Below are positions 8,472 through 15,895 of a stretch of DNA of 56,238 nt, one piece after another (position 1 is the stretch's first letter; each line of letters starts with the position of its first letter). The notes under the pieces are model-generated. The model did not search any database. It was not told the DNA's origin and worked only from the letters and a program-made list of their open reading frames with translations. The translations under genes and the position numbers were made by a program. This DNA is from an uncultured Methanosarcinales archaeon (GTDB lineage Archaea; Halobacteriota; Methanosarcinia; Methanotrichales; Methanotrichaceae), in assembly GCA_903871465.1 (NCBI GenBank), contig CAIQHB010000025.1:1-56238 (forward strand), in the 5' to 3' direction.

Positions 8472-8567
8472 TCAGATCTCCAGATAAAGCCGAATGCCGT
8501 AGATGGTGATAACTCCCAGGATAACGGATACCACCAGGGCCAGGATCTCGAATAATATATCAATCAT
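8472..8567 (-). CDS. 31-residue single-span membrane ORF overlapping the ftsZ stop
   Basis: The ATG (8567) shares bases with the ftsZ stop codon in an ATGA overlap. The ORF encodes [13 protein letters not shown], then [12 protein letters not shown] and the end RLYLEI, followed by TGA at 8472. That is a short acidic N-terminus, one clean hydrophobic helix of about 20 residues, and a basic/acidic tail. The coupled start and protein-like composition argue for a real small protein; it is too short for homology to be decisive. A membrane partner of FtsZ would be a natural guess, but it is only a guess. Confidence 0.5.
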   Translation of the reverse strand: MIDILFEILALVVSVILGVITIYGIRLYLEI

Positions 8568-9646
8568 TTGATCACATCTATCCTGGCGCGCTTCCGATCT
8601 ATGTGCTTTTCTCTTTCCTGTATTCTTTCCTGTACTATTCCCCTCCGAAATTCTGCAGGGCCGAGAACCTGCGCCGATTTCACCCCCGTGATTATAGCCA
8701 TCAGCCTCACCTTTCCTGCAAATTCGGGATTGATCCTTGCCCCCCAGATCACATTCGCTCTCGGGTCCAGGTCCAGGGTAAGAGCCCCGGCGATGGCTGC
8801 GGCTTCCTTCAGAGTCATGTCCGGCCCGCCGGTCATGTGCAGGAGGCAGGCTTTTGCGCCCCGGAAGTCCACATCCAGCAGCGGGTTCTTAAGAGCCGAG
8901 CGCACAATCTTCTCAGGGCTGTTCTTCATGTTGCCTTCACCTACGAACATGAAGGAGGGTCCACCTGTGCTCATGATGGTGTGCACATCTGCGTAGTCAA
9001 GGTTGATGAGCGAGGGAGAGGTCAGGGTCTCGCAGATTCCCTGGATGATCTCGGCTACGATCTGATCGACCACGGAAAAAGCCTGTTTGAGCGGCAGGTG
9101 GGGAGCGCATTCCAGGAGCCGGTTGTTGTCCAAAACTATGGTTGTATCGGCATAGGTTCGCAGGTTCTCCAGCCCCTCCTCGGCCACAAAGAGTCGCGCC
9201 CTTTCCACATGAAAGGGAGTTGTCACCATGGCTACCACGAGTGCACCCAGTTCTTTGGCCAGCTGGGCCACCACGGGTGCCGATCCGGTGCCTGTGCCTC
9301 CGCCCATACCGGCAAGGACAAATACCAGGTCTGCACCTCGGATGAGCTCCTCTAGCTCCTGCTTTGCGCTCTGGGCCGCCTTTCTGCCCACCTCTGGGTC
9401 GCCGCCCGCACCCATGCCCCTTGTGAGCTTTCGTCCTATCAGGATCTTCTTTTCCGCCTGGACAGTCTTGAGATGCTGGCTGTCCGTGTTTATGGCCACT
9501 GTCTTTGCCCCTGTAATGCCCATCTTGACGAGAAGGCTCACGGTGTTGTTCCCCGCGCCTCCGCAGCCCAGAACCAGGATCCTGGGCCTGCCAAAATCGT
9601 CAGAGCATTCCGAAAATTCCAAAGATTCCGCTAAATTGCATTCCAT
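8564..9646 (-). CDS. ftsZ: cell division protein FtsZ
   Basis: A tubulin-like GTPase that forms the cell division ring. The N-terminal GTP-binding segment is [15 protein letters not shown] (residues 23-37), the tubulin signature [10 protein letters not shown] is at 115-124, and the T7 loop is NLDYADV near residue 218. Length 360 is typical for archaeal FtsZ. The C-terminus is strongly basic and ends RIDVIK. The gene ends in an ATGA overlap with a small membrane ORF. Its 5' end lies about 135 bases from the divergent UPF0146 gene. Confidence 0.97.
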   Translation of the reverse strand: MECNLAESLEFSECSDDFGRPRILVLGCGGAGNNTVSLLVKMGITGAKTVAINTDSQHLKTVQAEKKILIGRKLTRGMGAGGDPEVGRKAAQSAKQELEELIRGADLVFVLAGMGGGTGTGSAPVVAQLAKELGALVVAMVTTPFHVERARLFVAEEGLENLRTYADTTIVLDNNRLLECAPHLPLKQAFSVVDQIVAEIIQGICETLTSPSLINLDYADVHTIMSTGGPSFMFVGEGNMKNSPEKIVRSALKNPLLDVDFRGAKACLLHMTGGPDMTLKEAAAIAGALTLDLDPRANVIWGARINPEFAGKVRLMAIITGVKSAQVLGPAEFRRGIVQERIQEREKHIDRKRARIDVIK

Positions 9647-9783
9647 CTAATTCCCCTTCATTTGCTCATAACCAAATTGTAGTATATGTTAATAATAATT
9701 GCGGACAGGTGATTTTGGGGAGAGATCTCCGTCTGATATAAGAATGATCAAAGAAGAACGATCAAAGCGCGATAGAGGTCTGG

Positions 9784-10209
9784 ATGTTGTCATTACGGGG
9801 CGCGGAAGATCTGGCAGAGTTTGTCGGCCAAAACTACTCGGGCCGCATAGTGGAGGTGGGGGCGGGCCGTGTTCTGGATGTGGCCCGGCTTTTGCTGGCC
9901 CGGGGCCTGAAGGTGTTGCTTACGGACAGAGAGGAACGGCTGCTGGGCAGCCTCCGCATTGAGAAGGACGACATATTCGCGCCCCGAATGGAGCTATACC
10001 GGGGAGCAAGCCTGCTCTACTCCATCCGCCCTCCCCTGGAGCTGCAGATAGCCATGGGCGAAGTGGCCGTGCGGGTGGGAGCGGATATCCTGATCCGGCC
10101 CCTGCAGGATGAGGTGGCTGAGCTGCCCGGATTTTCCAGGCGGTTGGTTAATGCAGGCGAGGCCAGGTTTTACCTGTTCAAGGGAAAGGGTGGAGAGGGC
10201 AGCATGTAG
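9784..10209 (+). CDS. UPF0146 family protein
   Basis: A 141-residue member of UPF0146, an archaeal family with a Rossmann-like start (RIVEVGAGRVLDVARLLLARGLKVLLTDRE, with the VGAG loop as in methyltransferases). It is too short for a complete methyltransferase and the function is unknown. The C-terminal part ADILIRPLQDEVAEL is family-typical. GAGGT lies five bases before the ATG at 9784. A decayed partial copy of its 3' end follows at 10393. Confidence 0.85.
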   Translation: MLSLRGAEDLAEFVGQNYSGRIVEVGAGRVLDVARLLLARGLKVLLTDREERLLGSLRIEKDDIFAPRMELYRGASLLYSIRPPLELQIAMGEVAVRVGADILIRPLQDEVAELPGFSRRLVNAGEARFYLFKGKGGEGSM

Positions 10210-10392
10210 AAAGAAAGCAGGCTGCATCCAGGCCCAATTCCCTGAAAGCGGGAGATCGGCAGCAGTCATATGCTTGCTCGCCACCCCCCTCACGTGCGCT
10301 CCCGTGAACGCACGCGTGCGAGCTCCGCGGGCCGGGCCCTCGGGCAGTATATCTTACCGGATATATATTAGCTAATTTTATATGCGCTATGG
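10210..10392. other. intergenic region with a G+C-rich hairpin and TATA-like stretch
   Basis: No gene seen. A G+C-rich block (about 10285-10350) contains the inverted pair CGTGCG (10293) and CGCACG (10309), and is followed by a very A+T-rich stretch (atatatattagctaatttta) just before the UPF0146 relic. Confidence 0.4.
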
Positions 10393-10530
10393 GGTCGGAC
10401 GTCCTCATCCGGCTCTTTCATGGATGAGATGGCGGATCTGCCCCGATTTTCCAGGCTGCTTGTCAATTCAGGCGAAGCCAGGTTTTTGCCTTTTCAGGGC
10501 AAAGGCGAGGGACCGCAGGGATTAGAATTT
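10393..10530 (+). pseudogene. decayed duplicate of the 3' end of the UPF0146 gene
   Basis: The sequence gggtcggacgtcctcatccg at 10393 aligns with the segment starting near 10074 of the intact gene. Translation gives GSDVLIRLFHG then a TGA, and after a frame change DEMADLPRFSRLLVNSGEARF-PFQGKGEG, against GADILIRPLQDEVAELPGFSRRLVNAGEARFYLFKGKGGEG in the gene. It covers only the last 45 codons or so and is broken by a stop and a shift, so it is a relic of a tandem duplication. Confidence 0.8.
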
Positions 10531-10586
10531 AAATATAGCAATTCCGGCTGACAAATAAAAAGATAATTCGATTGATCAATAAAATC

Positions 10587-11450
10587 TCACCTGAATTCCT
10601 CCTCTATCTGCCTCCACTTCTTGACGCCTATCAATTCATTGAATTCAGACCAGTTGACGCCCATCTCACCTACCTTTGCGAGATCCCCGTTTTTAAGCGC
10701 CACCAGGGCATTCAGCATCGCTTTTGCGGCAGGATAGACGCAGACCATGGGAATGGAAAGATACTTCACGCCCAGGTTTTCCAGATCGGTTAGGGCAAAC
10801 AATGGGGTTTTACCTCCCGGAATCAGGTTAAAAGCTAATGGTATTTGAATCTCCTTCACCAGTCTTTCTACTTCCTGCAAGGATTGCGGGCATTCGACAT
10901 AAACGTAATCCGCACCTGCATTCGCGTAGGCAATGCCGCGTTCGATGGTCTTCTCAAAGCCTTCCAGCGATCTGGCATCTGTTCTGGCGCCAATGACGAG
11001 GTCTGAGCCCTCCTCCTCTCTTCCCCTCACCACGGCTCGAATCTTCTGGACCATCTCTTCCCTGGAGATGATCGATTTGCCGCTCATGTGACCGCAGCGC
11101 TTGGGCCAGGTCTGGTCCTCGATCCTTATGCCGGCTGCATCAATCCAGATGTAATTTTTAACCGTCCAGTAGGCATTGAGGGCATTTCCATAGCCGGTAT
11201 CGGCATCTATATCGACAGGTATCGAGACGCTATTTATTATGTTTCTTGCTCTCTCCAGCAGCTCTCCAAAGCTTATCAGCCCGAGGTCAGGTTGCCCGAT
11301 CGCCGATGCGGAGATGGCATATCCGGATGTTCCCATCAGCTTGAAATCTGCCTTTTCAATCAAGAGGGCAGAGAGGGCATCATAGCCACACGGTCTCAGA
11401 GTCATACCCGGCTGCTCAAGCAGCTGCCTGAAAGATCTTGATTTGTTCAT
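10587..11450 (-). CDS. isocitrate lyase / PEP mutase family protein
   Basis: A 287-residue TIM-barrel enzyme of the isocitrate lyase/phosphoenolpyruvate mutase superfamily. Magnesium and substrate motifs are IDADTGYGN (near 80-89), IRIEDQTWPKRCGHMSGK (the KRCGH active-site loop near 117) and VIGARTDAR. Members split C-C bonds (2-methylisocitrate lyase, oxaloacetate decarboxylase) or make P-C bonds; the KRCGH loop favours a lyase over PEP mutase, but the substrate is unresolved. It is monocistronic, with repeated GTAGTAAC-like motifs upstream. Confidence 0.87.
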   Translation of the reverse strand: MNKSRSFRQLLEQPGMTLRPCGYDALSALLIEKADFKLMGTSGYAISASAIGQPDLGLISFGELLERARNIINSVSIPVDIDADTGYGNALNAYWTVKNYIWIDAAGIRIEDQTWPKRCGHMSGKSIISREEMVQKIRAVVRGREEEGSDLVIGARTDARSLEGFEKTIERGIAYANAGADYVYVECPQSLQEVERLVKEIQIPLAFNLIPGGKTPLFALTDLENLGVKYLSIPMVCVYPAAKAMLNALVALKNGDLAKVGEMGVNWSEFNELIGVKKWRQIEEEFR

Positions 11451-11623
11451 GAGAATCGCCTCTTAGCTCTTGGCTTATTTCTTAAGGTAATTGAACGATA
11501 AATGGTAGTAACCTACAGTAGTTACCCGACAATAATATGGGGCTATGCAATGCCTGGATTATGAGCTTTTCATTGAGCGAAAAAAATAGTTGCGGAAGAC
11601 TAAAACCCCGCATCGCTGAGTTA

Positions 11624-11977
11624 TCACTTCGCTTTGGGGTCCGTCTCCCAGATGCCAAAGGCATTGTTCTCAGTATCCATACAGATCACGAAATACCCCA
11701 TAGCCGGGACGGCCATCTTTGGAACAATGATCTTGCCGCCCAGCTTCTCGACCTTCGCGGAGTATTCGTCAACCGATGGCACTCCAATATAGGCTGTGAT
11801 CTGCTGGTCGGGGTGCATTCTCTTCATCATGCCTCCTCCGGGTGCGCCATAGGTGTCGATCATCATGTAATCCATGCCCGGAAATCCTTCGATCTTCCAA
11901 CCAAAAAGGTTGGAGTAGAATGTTTTTGCCCGCTGGACATCATCAGCAGGTACTTCAAAGTGAACTATGCTTGGCAT
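11624..11977 (-). CDS. VOC (glyoxalase/bleomycin resistance fold) protein
   Basis: About 117 residues with paired beta-alpha-beta-beta-beta modules of the vicinal oxygen chelate fold: IVHFEVPADDVQRAKTFYSNLFGWKIE at the N-terminus and ITAYIGVPSVDEYSAKVEKLGGKI in the second half, ending in NAFGIWETDP. The ATG at 11977 has GAGG at a good distance and is chosen over the upstream ATG at 11998. Close homologues are annotated only as VOC proteins; the H and E metal ligands are partly present. Confidence 0.85.
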   Translation of the reverse strand: MPSIVHFEVPADDVQRAKTFYSNLFGWKIEGFPGMDYMMIDTYGAPGGGMMKRMHPDQQITAYIGVPSVDEYSAKVEKLGGKIIVPKMAVPAMGYFVICMDTENNAFGIWETDPKAK

Positions 11978-12103
11978 CTTTCCTACCTCATAGCACATAA
12001 AGCTCTTGATTTTGCTACATTTATCTGCTTATTTACTTAAATAGTTTCTCCGCCCATTGCCTTTTCCGTGGGAGGCGAGCCTTCAGCGGCCTCAGAGCCT
12101 GGC

Positions 12104-12604
12104 TTACAGCAATAGTTCATACTTGACTTCAGTAACAGTCCTGCCCCACAATTCATGCGTCAGCTCCTCTGTCTTCCTGAACCCCACGGATTGGTAGAGC
12201 CTTGCAGCTATGGGGAGCGTATTCACCGTCCAGAGAAAGACGGATGAGTATCCCGCATCTCGACAGAAATCCAGAGCCTCTTCTACGAGCCTCCGCCCGA
12301 TTCCCTGGCCCCTCACCTCTGGCACCAGAAGCAGCCAGCGGAGCTGAGCCTCAATCTCCGAGAACTTCACTATGGCCAGGGACCCCACGATCCTCTCGCC
12401 ATCTTCGACGATCCATATGCTTTGCCCTGGCAAGCGCGATCTGGCAAACTCGGCCAGAGGAATGGCGACATAGGCGTCAAAGGTGTGGTCCCAGCCCTGC
12501 TCCGGAGCATACAGGATGCCGTGCAGGTATGTGATGTAGCCTACATCACCTGGCCGGAGGTCGTGCCTTATGGAAATGGGGTGGTTGGAGATGGGCATCC
12601 TCAT
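12104..12604 (-). CDS. GNAT family N-acetyltransferase
   Basis: A single GNAT domain of about 166 residues. Motif A is LLLVPEVRGQGIGRRLVEEAL (the RGQGIG acetyl-CoA loop), followed by FLWTVNTLPIAARLYQSVGFRKTEEL, the typical C-terminal Y-x-x-x-GF. Start choice: a diverged duplicate of the 5' end at 14219-14318 conserves the reading frame from ATG-AGG-ATG-CCC onward, which supports the ATG at 12604 over the ATG at 12613. The conserved aaattaattattca upstream in both copies is the likely TATA element. Confidence 0.86.
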   Translation of the reverse strand: MRMPISNHPISIRHDLRPGDVGYITYLHGILYAPEQGWDHTFDAYVAIPLAEFARSRLPGQSIWIVEDGERIVGSLAIVKFSEIEAQLRWLLLVPEVRGQGIGRRLVEEALDFCRDAGYSSVFLWTVNTLPIAARLYQSVGFRKTEELTHELWGRTVTEVKYELLL

Positions 12605-12806
12605 GATGGCCATAGCCTATGTTGAGGATGAATAATTAATTTACCGAAGATTTCAGCTCAGATCACTGGGATTTCGCCTGGGGCCTAGCTGGTCGCAAGC
12701 ATCAAAATATTGATTTACATAGAATATTTACAAATCGCAATCTTGCAGATAATTAGAATGAGTTTTATTCTTATTTTCTGCTAGTATCGAATCGCTTCCC
12801 GTAATA

Positions 12807-13235
12807 TTATCTTTGTAACCACATTAATCTTAATTGCAGAGCTGCTATTATTGCTCCCGCTATTACAGCCAATGCCACGACCTTATCTAACAGGCTTCTA
12901 TGTTCTAATTTCTGTAATATGGTCTCCGGAATCATAATTTCTTTAGCTTTATACACAACCCTAAATGCTTTTTTTTCATCTTCATTTTGCTTTAATTTGC
13001 CATCTATAAAGTCATTAATTTGCTGGAATTTACCCAGAACCCATGCTTGATTCAATCCAGAAACAGATAAGCTCGACCAATTTTTGCCAGTAACATTTAA
13101 GTATATCGATCTTTCCATTTTCTTATTTGAATCATATCCTATAAGTAACATATCATATTTATTTAATGGTTCTGGAACCTCTTTATGAGCTAAGAATGCT
13201 TCGATTAAAGGTTCTTTAATACAAAGTGTATCCAA
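12807..13235 (-). CDS. unknown protein with C-terminal membrane helix, possible 5' frameshift
   Basis: A protein of unknown function with one C-terminal hydrophobic segment (KVVALAVIAGAIIAALQL), so probably tail-anchored. The central part is hydrophilic, with MERSIYLNVTGKNWSSLSVSGLN. The coded start here is TTG, but the same frame continues open to about 13376 with a plausible sequence (VVLKEYKKSGEIKYLPIRKR, then DLADLTELILENSTPNDSF) and no ATG. Removing one G from the run at 13367-13374 would join it to an ATG at 13380 (MEGGVVLKEYKK), giving about 190 residues. Its A+T content is higher than its neighbours. Confidence 0.5.
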   Translation of the reverse strand: MDTLCIKEPLIEAFLAHKEVPEPLNKYDMLLIGYDSNKKMERSIYLNVTGKNWSSLSVSGLNQAWVLGKFQQINDFIDGKLKQNEDEKKAFRVVYKAKEIMIPETILQKLEHRSLLDKVVALAVIAGAIIAALQLRLMWLQR

Positions 13236-13602
13236 TTCAGTGGAGATGGTAAAACTGTCATTGGGGGTACTATTTTCCAGTATTAATTCTGTAAGATCCG
13301 CTAAATCTCTTTTCCTAATCGGAAGATACTTGATTTCACCCGATTTTTTATATTCCTTCAGAACTACCCCACCCTTCCATCAAGTAGCTCCAAATTGATT
13401 GGGCATTATAAATAGCCTTGCCTTAAATAGTTCAAGGGGGCGCAGACATCCGCTTTTCCTTCGATGTGGACTCATCAAGGACGCACGCATTGCGTCAATC
13501 CGCAATCTGTAGAAAATATAGCATATCTGGTTTCGGCTCATACTCAAGCGTAAGATTCTTGATGTTAAAATATCCTATCAAAAAGGTGGAGGGATAAAAA
13601 AT

Positions 13603-14148
13603 ATGTCACAAGATATATCCGATGCATGCCTGTCAAAGGTAAAAGAGATTTTAACATCTGATGAATCGGTTCTCTTTTCTGTTGCCCAGATGTCTATTGC
13701 AGGCCTCAAGCCAGACAGTGTTGTATTGACCAATAAGCGCTTCATCCTCTATCATCCTGGTTTATTAGGCTGCAGATTCGATGATTTCCTTTGGCGTGAT
13801 CTGATTAGCGTAAAGTTGAATGAAGGTCTTATGGGAGCCAAGCTGGTCTTTGAGACAACGGGTCAGAATTTCTCCGTAGATAAACTTCCAAAATCTGAAG
13901 CACGCAAGGCTTACTCAATGGCACAAGAAAAAGAGCAAGAAGCAACGGAAACCAGACGACAGCGTCAGATGCAAGAAGACTCCGCCAAAGCGGGACATAT
14001 AGTAATCGGAAGCAGCAGTGCAGGAACAACTGCGACAGCAGACGATCCGATGGCGAAGCTGACCAAGTTAAAGAATATGTTTGATGCAGGACTTATCACT
14101 CAAGAGGAATACGATAAGAAGAAGGCTGAAGTACTTGCATCCATGTGA
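13603..14148 (+). CDS. PH-like and SHOCT domain protein
   Basis: A 181-residue protein. Residues 10-110 resemble a bacterial PH domain (SVLFSVAQMSI, VVLTNKRFILYHPG, then LLVFETTG-like strands), followed by a charged coiled stretch (EKEQEATETRRQRQ) and a C-terminal SHOCT motif (DPMAKLTKLKNMFDAGLITQEEYDKKKAEVL). SHOCT motifs occur at the ends of many proteins and are thought to support oligomerisation. The start is backed by AGGTGGAGG upstream. Probably a cytoplasmic or membrane-surface protein; the role is unknown. Confidence 0.83.
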   Translation: MSQDISDACLSKVKEILTSDESVLFSVAQMSIAGLKPDSVVLTNKRFILYHPGLLGCRFDDFLWRDLISVKLNEGLMGAKLVFETTGQNFSVDKLPKSEARKAYSMAQEKEQEATETRRQRQMQEDSAKAGHIVIGSSSAGTTATADDPMAKLTKLKNMFDAGLITQEEYDKKKAEVLASM

Positions 14149-14218
14149 AGCAAATATTGCATAATCCACTGTGGTTGAAGTCCTCTGTCATGTATTCAGA
14201 GGTTGAACTGCAAAGTCA

Positions 14219-14318
14219 CATGGCCGGAGGTCGTACCTTATGGAAATGGGGCGGTTGGAGATGGGCTTTCTCATGATTGCTCTCGCCTTTCTCACAGGTG
14301 AATAATTAATTTGTCGAA
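14219..14318 (-). pseudogene. relic of the 5' end and promoter of the GNAT gene
   Basis: About 100 bases match 12549-12651 at roughly 85 percent identity by eye, covering the first 18 codons of the GNAT gene (MRKPISNRPISIRYDLRP here against MRMPISNHPISIRHDLRP) and the A+T-rich leader with aataattaattt. The rest of the gene is absent. The further upstream part of the same duplicated block continues at 14945-15005, on the far side of the ykgJ-type gene. Confidence 0.75.
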
Positions 14319-14340
14319 TCGGTTCGTTATGATAATCGAC

Positions 14341-14904
14341 TCACTCAATCCCCTTCTCATAAGAGCATGGGGTGAGAAAGAGCCTATCGATGCTGTAAGG
14401 TTTCGACGGGCTCATAATATACCGGAATAACAGGTATCTACAAGCAGATATATCGAAGAGGAGTTCTTCATTCAGATGCTGCTGCAAATCCCAACAATCC
14501 TGAATTAGAGCCAGGAATGATTTCGAGCCGTCGATGAACGATACCTTTTCGGCAATCCGATTTATATATTTTTTAATCTTCGTGATTATTTTCAGGCTGG
14601 CTTCAAGGCTTATTTTGCCGCTCAATAGCTGATCCAGGAGGATGCATTGAAATTCTTTGCAGACATTCGGGTGAGGGCTATCATAAACCGAGCAAACATT
14701 TCCGTGGATCAAGGAGCAGGGCAGATGGAATTTATTGATACCATCACGGGTCACGAAAGGCTTTAGATTGAGCTCTTTTGCCAGCTCTACCTCGTCCGGT
14801 TCCAGGACGGCGGCTTTTTCCAGTATGCTCTGACAGCATAGACCGCAGCTTGTACATAATTCCGAGCATTCTCCAAGCCGCTCATCAGTCACGATATCCG
14901 ACAT
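14341..14904 (-). CDS. YkgJ family cysteine-cluster protein
   Basis: About 187 residues with the YkgJ-type zinc/iron-binding cysteines: CSELCTSCGLCCQS near the N-terminus, then CSLIHGNVCSVYDSPHPNVCKEFQC. The ATG at 14904 (MSDIVTDERL) has GGAGG upstream and is preferred to the ATG at 14943. The C-terminal half is helical and lineage-specific. YkgJ proteins are thought to bind metal; no reaction is established. The gene sits between two halves of a duplicated GNAT promoter block, as if inserted there. Confidence 0.8.
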   Translation of the reverse strand: MSDIVTDERLGECSELCTSCGLCCQSILEKAAVLEPDEVELAKELNLKPFVTRDGINKFHLPCSLIHGNVCSVYDSPHPNVCKEFQCILLDQLLSGKISLEASLKIITKIKKYINRIAEKVSFIDGSKSFLALIQDCWDLQQHLNEELLFDISACRYLLFRYIMSPSKPYSIDRLFLTPCSYEKGIE

Positions 14905-15317
14905 AGTTCCATTATCCTCCCACATCCTCCCTGATCCATCCAACCGCTCAGATCATCACGAATCGATTTGGAGCCAAGCTCGTTGCCAGCATCACTATAT
15001 CGATCTTGCGTCTCCAGGTTTCGTCACGGGTTCTCCTGAACCAATGCCTCGATCTCGTTTCGGTCCATTCTCGCTCCCTGACATGTGTTGTAACCTGAAA
15101 TTGAAATAGTTTGCTTTTGCGAGGAGGAGGTTTAGGCCAAGGGCCGAGCATCTTGGTTTATCGCCACTTTTTTGAGAGCTGGATTCAGATCGGAAAATTC
15201 TCTTGCGGCGCAGTTTACTATTTCGTAGCTGGAGCAGATATTATGCATAAGGCAATGCACCCGATACTGTTGCCTTAGTTGCGCTTGATCCTCATGCACT
15301 TTAGGCTTCTGCCCTGG

Positions 15318-15563
15318 TTACACTCCCAGTAGAAATGCTGCTGGCCACAGCACTTCCTCACGCCCCTTCGGCCGGATCTCAGTCTTTTCGATCCAGCTCC
15401 TCTCCTCCAACCTCCTCAGAATCATCTCTTCCACATCACCAGGCCTAGCATGGAAGACCTCGGCCAATATCTCCTTGGCCGTCTCCAGCTCCAATGAACT
15501 TGTACTGGCAGCACGCCTGGTCTCAATGCGCTTGGGCTTATGTATCGCAGGCCATCTTATCAT
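15318..15563 (-). CDS. small conserved-looking hypothetical protein
   Basis: An 81-residue hydrophilic protein with a helical core (LELETAKEILAEVFHARPGDVEEMILRRLEER) and an end WPAAFLLGV. Its ATG overlaps the stop of the upstream small ORF (ATGA). I do not recognise the family by name; composition and coupling suggest a real gene. Confidence 0.55.
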   Translation of the reverse strand: MIRWPAIHKPKRIETRRAASTSSLELETAKEILAEVFHARPGDVEEMILRRLEERSWIEKTEIRPKGREEVLWPAAFLLGV

Positions 15564-15847
15564 GAGAAGACCTCCAGAGAAGTCTTGTCTCCATTTATCT
15601 CTGGCTCCAAGACGAGGGCCAGAACACTTAGCCGCCCAGAAAGCATGAAGAATGCCGGATAGAGTCCAAATTCCATATCTAAAGAAGGTGATCTGCCGCG
15701 ATTAAAGCACGAGCCATGCGCGGGGCGAATGTAAGCCAAAAGCAAAACGGAAAGATACTGAGGGTGATAAAATCGGCAAAGCATCTTCATTTCATCTATG
15801 CCCTGATCAATCTTTTTTCGCCCAGATAATTTTTTGTTTTGGAGCAA
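15560..15847 (-). CDS. small hypothetical ORF coupled to the next gene
   Basis: An open frame of 95 codons that ends GRLSVLALVLEPEINGDKTSLEVFS and overlaps the ATG of the following ORF. The C-terminal part looks protein-like, while the N-terminal part (MLQNKKLSGRKK...) is less convincing, so the true start may be internal (a Met near residue 20) or the gene may be decaying. Confidence 0.35.
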   Translation of the reverse strand: MLQNKKLSGRKKIDQGIDEMKMLCRFYHPQYLSVLLLAYIRPAHGSCFNRGRSPSLDMEFGLYPAFFMLSGRLSVLALVLEPEINGDKTSLEVFS

Positions 15848-15895
15848 AAGAGGAGGCTGTCATTTTCAATCGATTTCCTTGAATAACATGGCATT

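Noticed and set aside
8338-8600. secE directly after ftsZ, as in some archaea
   Set aside because: The small ORF after ftsZ is only 31 residues and lacks the amphipathic first helix of SecE.
10285-10350. G+C-rich block with several restriction-site-like words as vector contamination
   Set aside because: The order of sites does not match a common cloning polylinker, and the flanks continue as native sequence with the UPF0146 relic.
14948-15151. 67-codon minus-strand ORF
   Set aside because: Unnatural composition (Pro/Arg/Trp-rich start), no ribosome binding site, and it overlaps the duplicated GNAT leader block.
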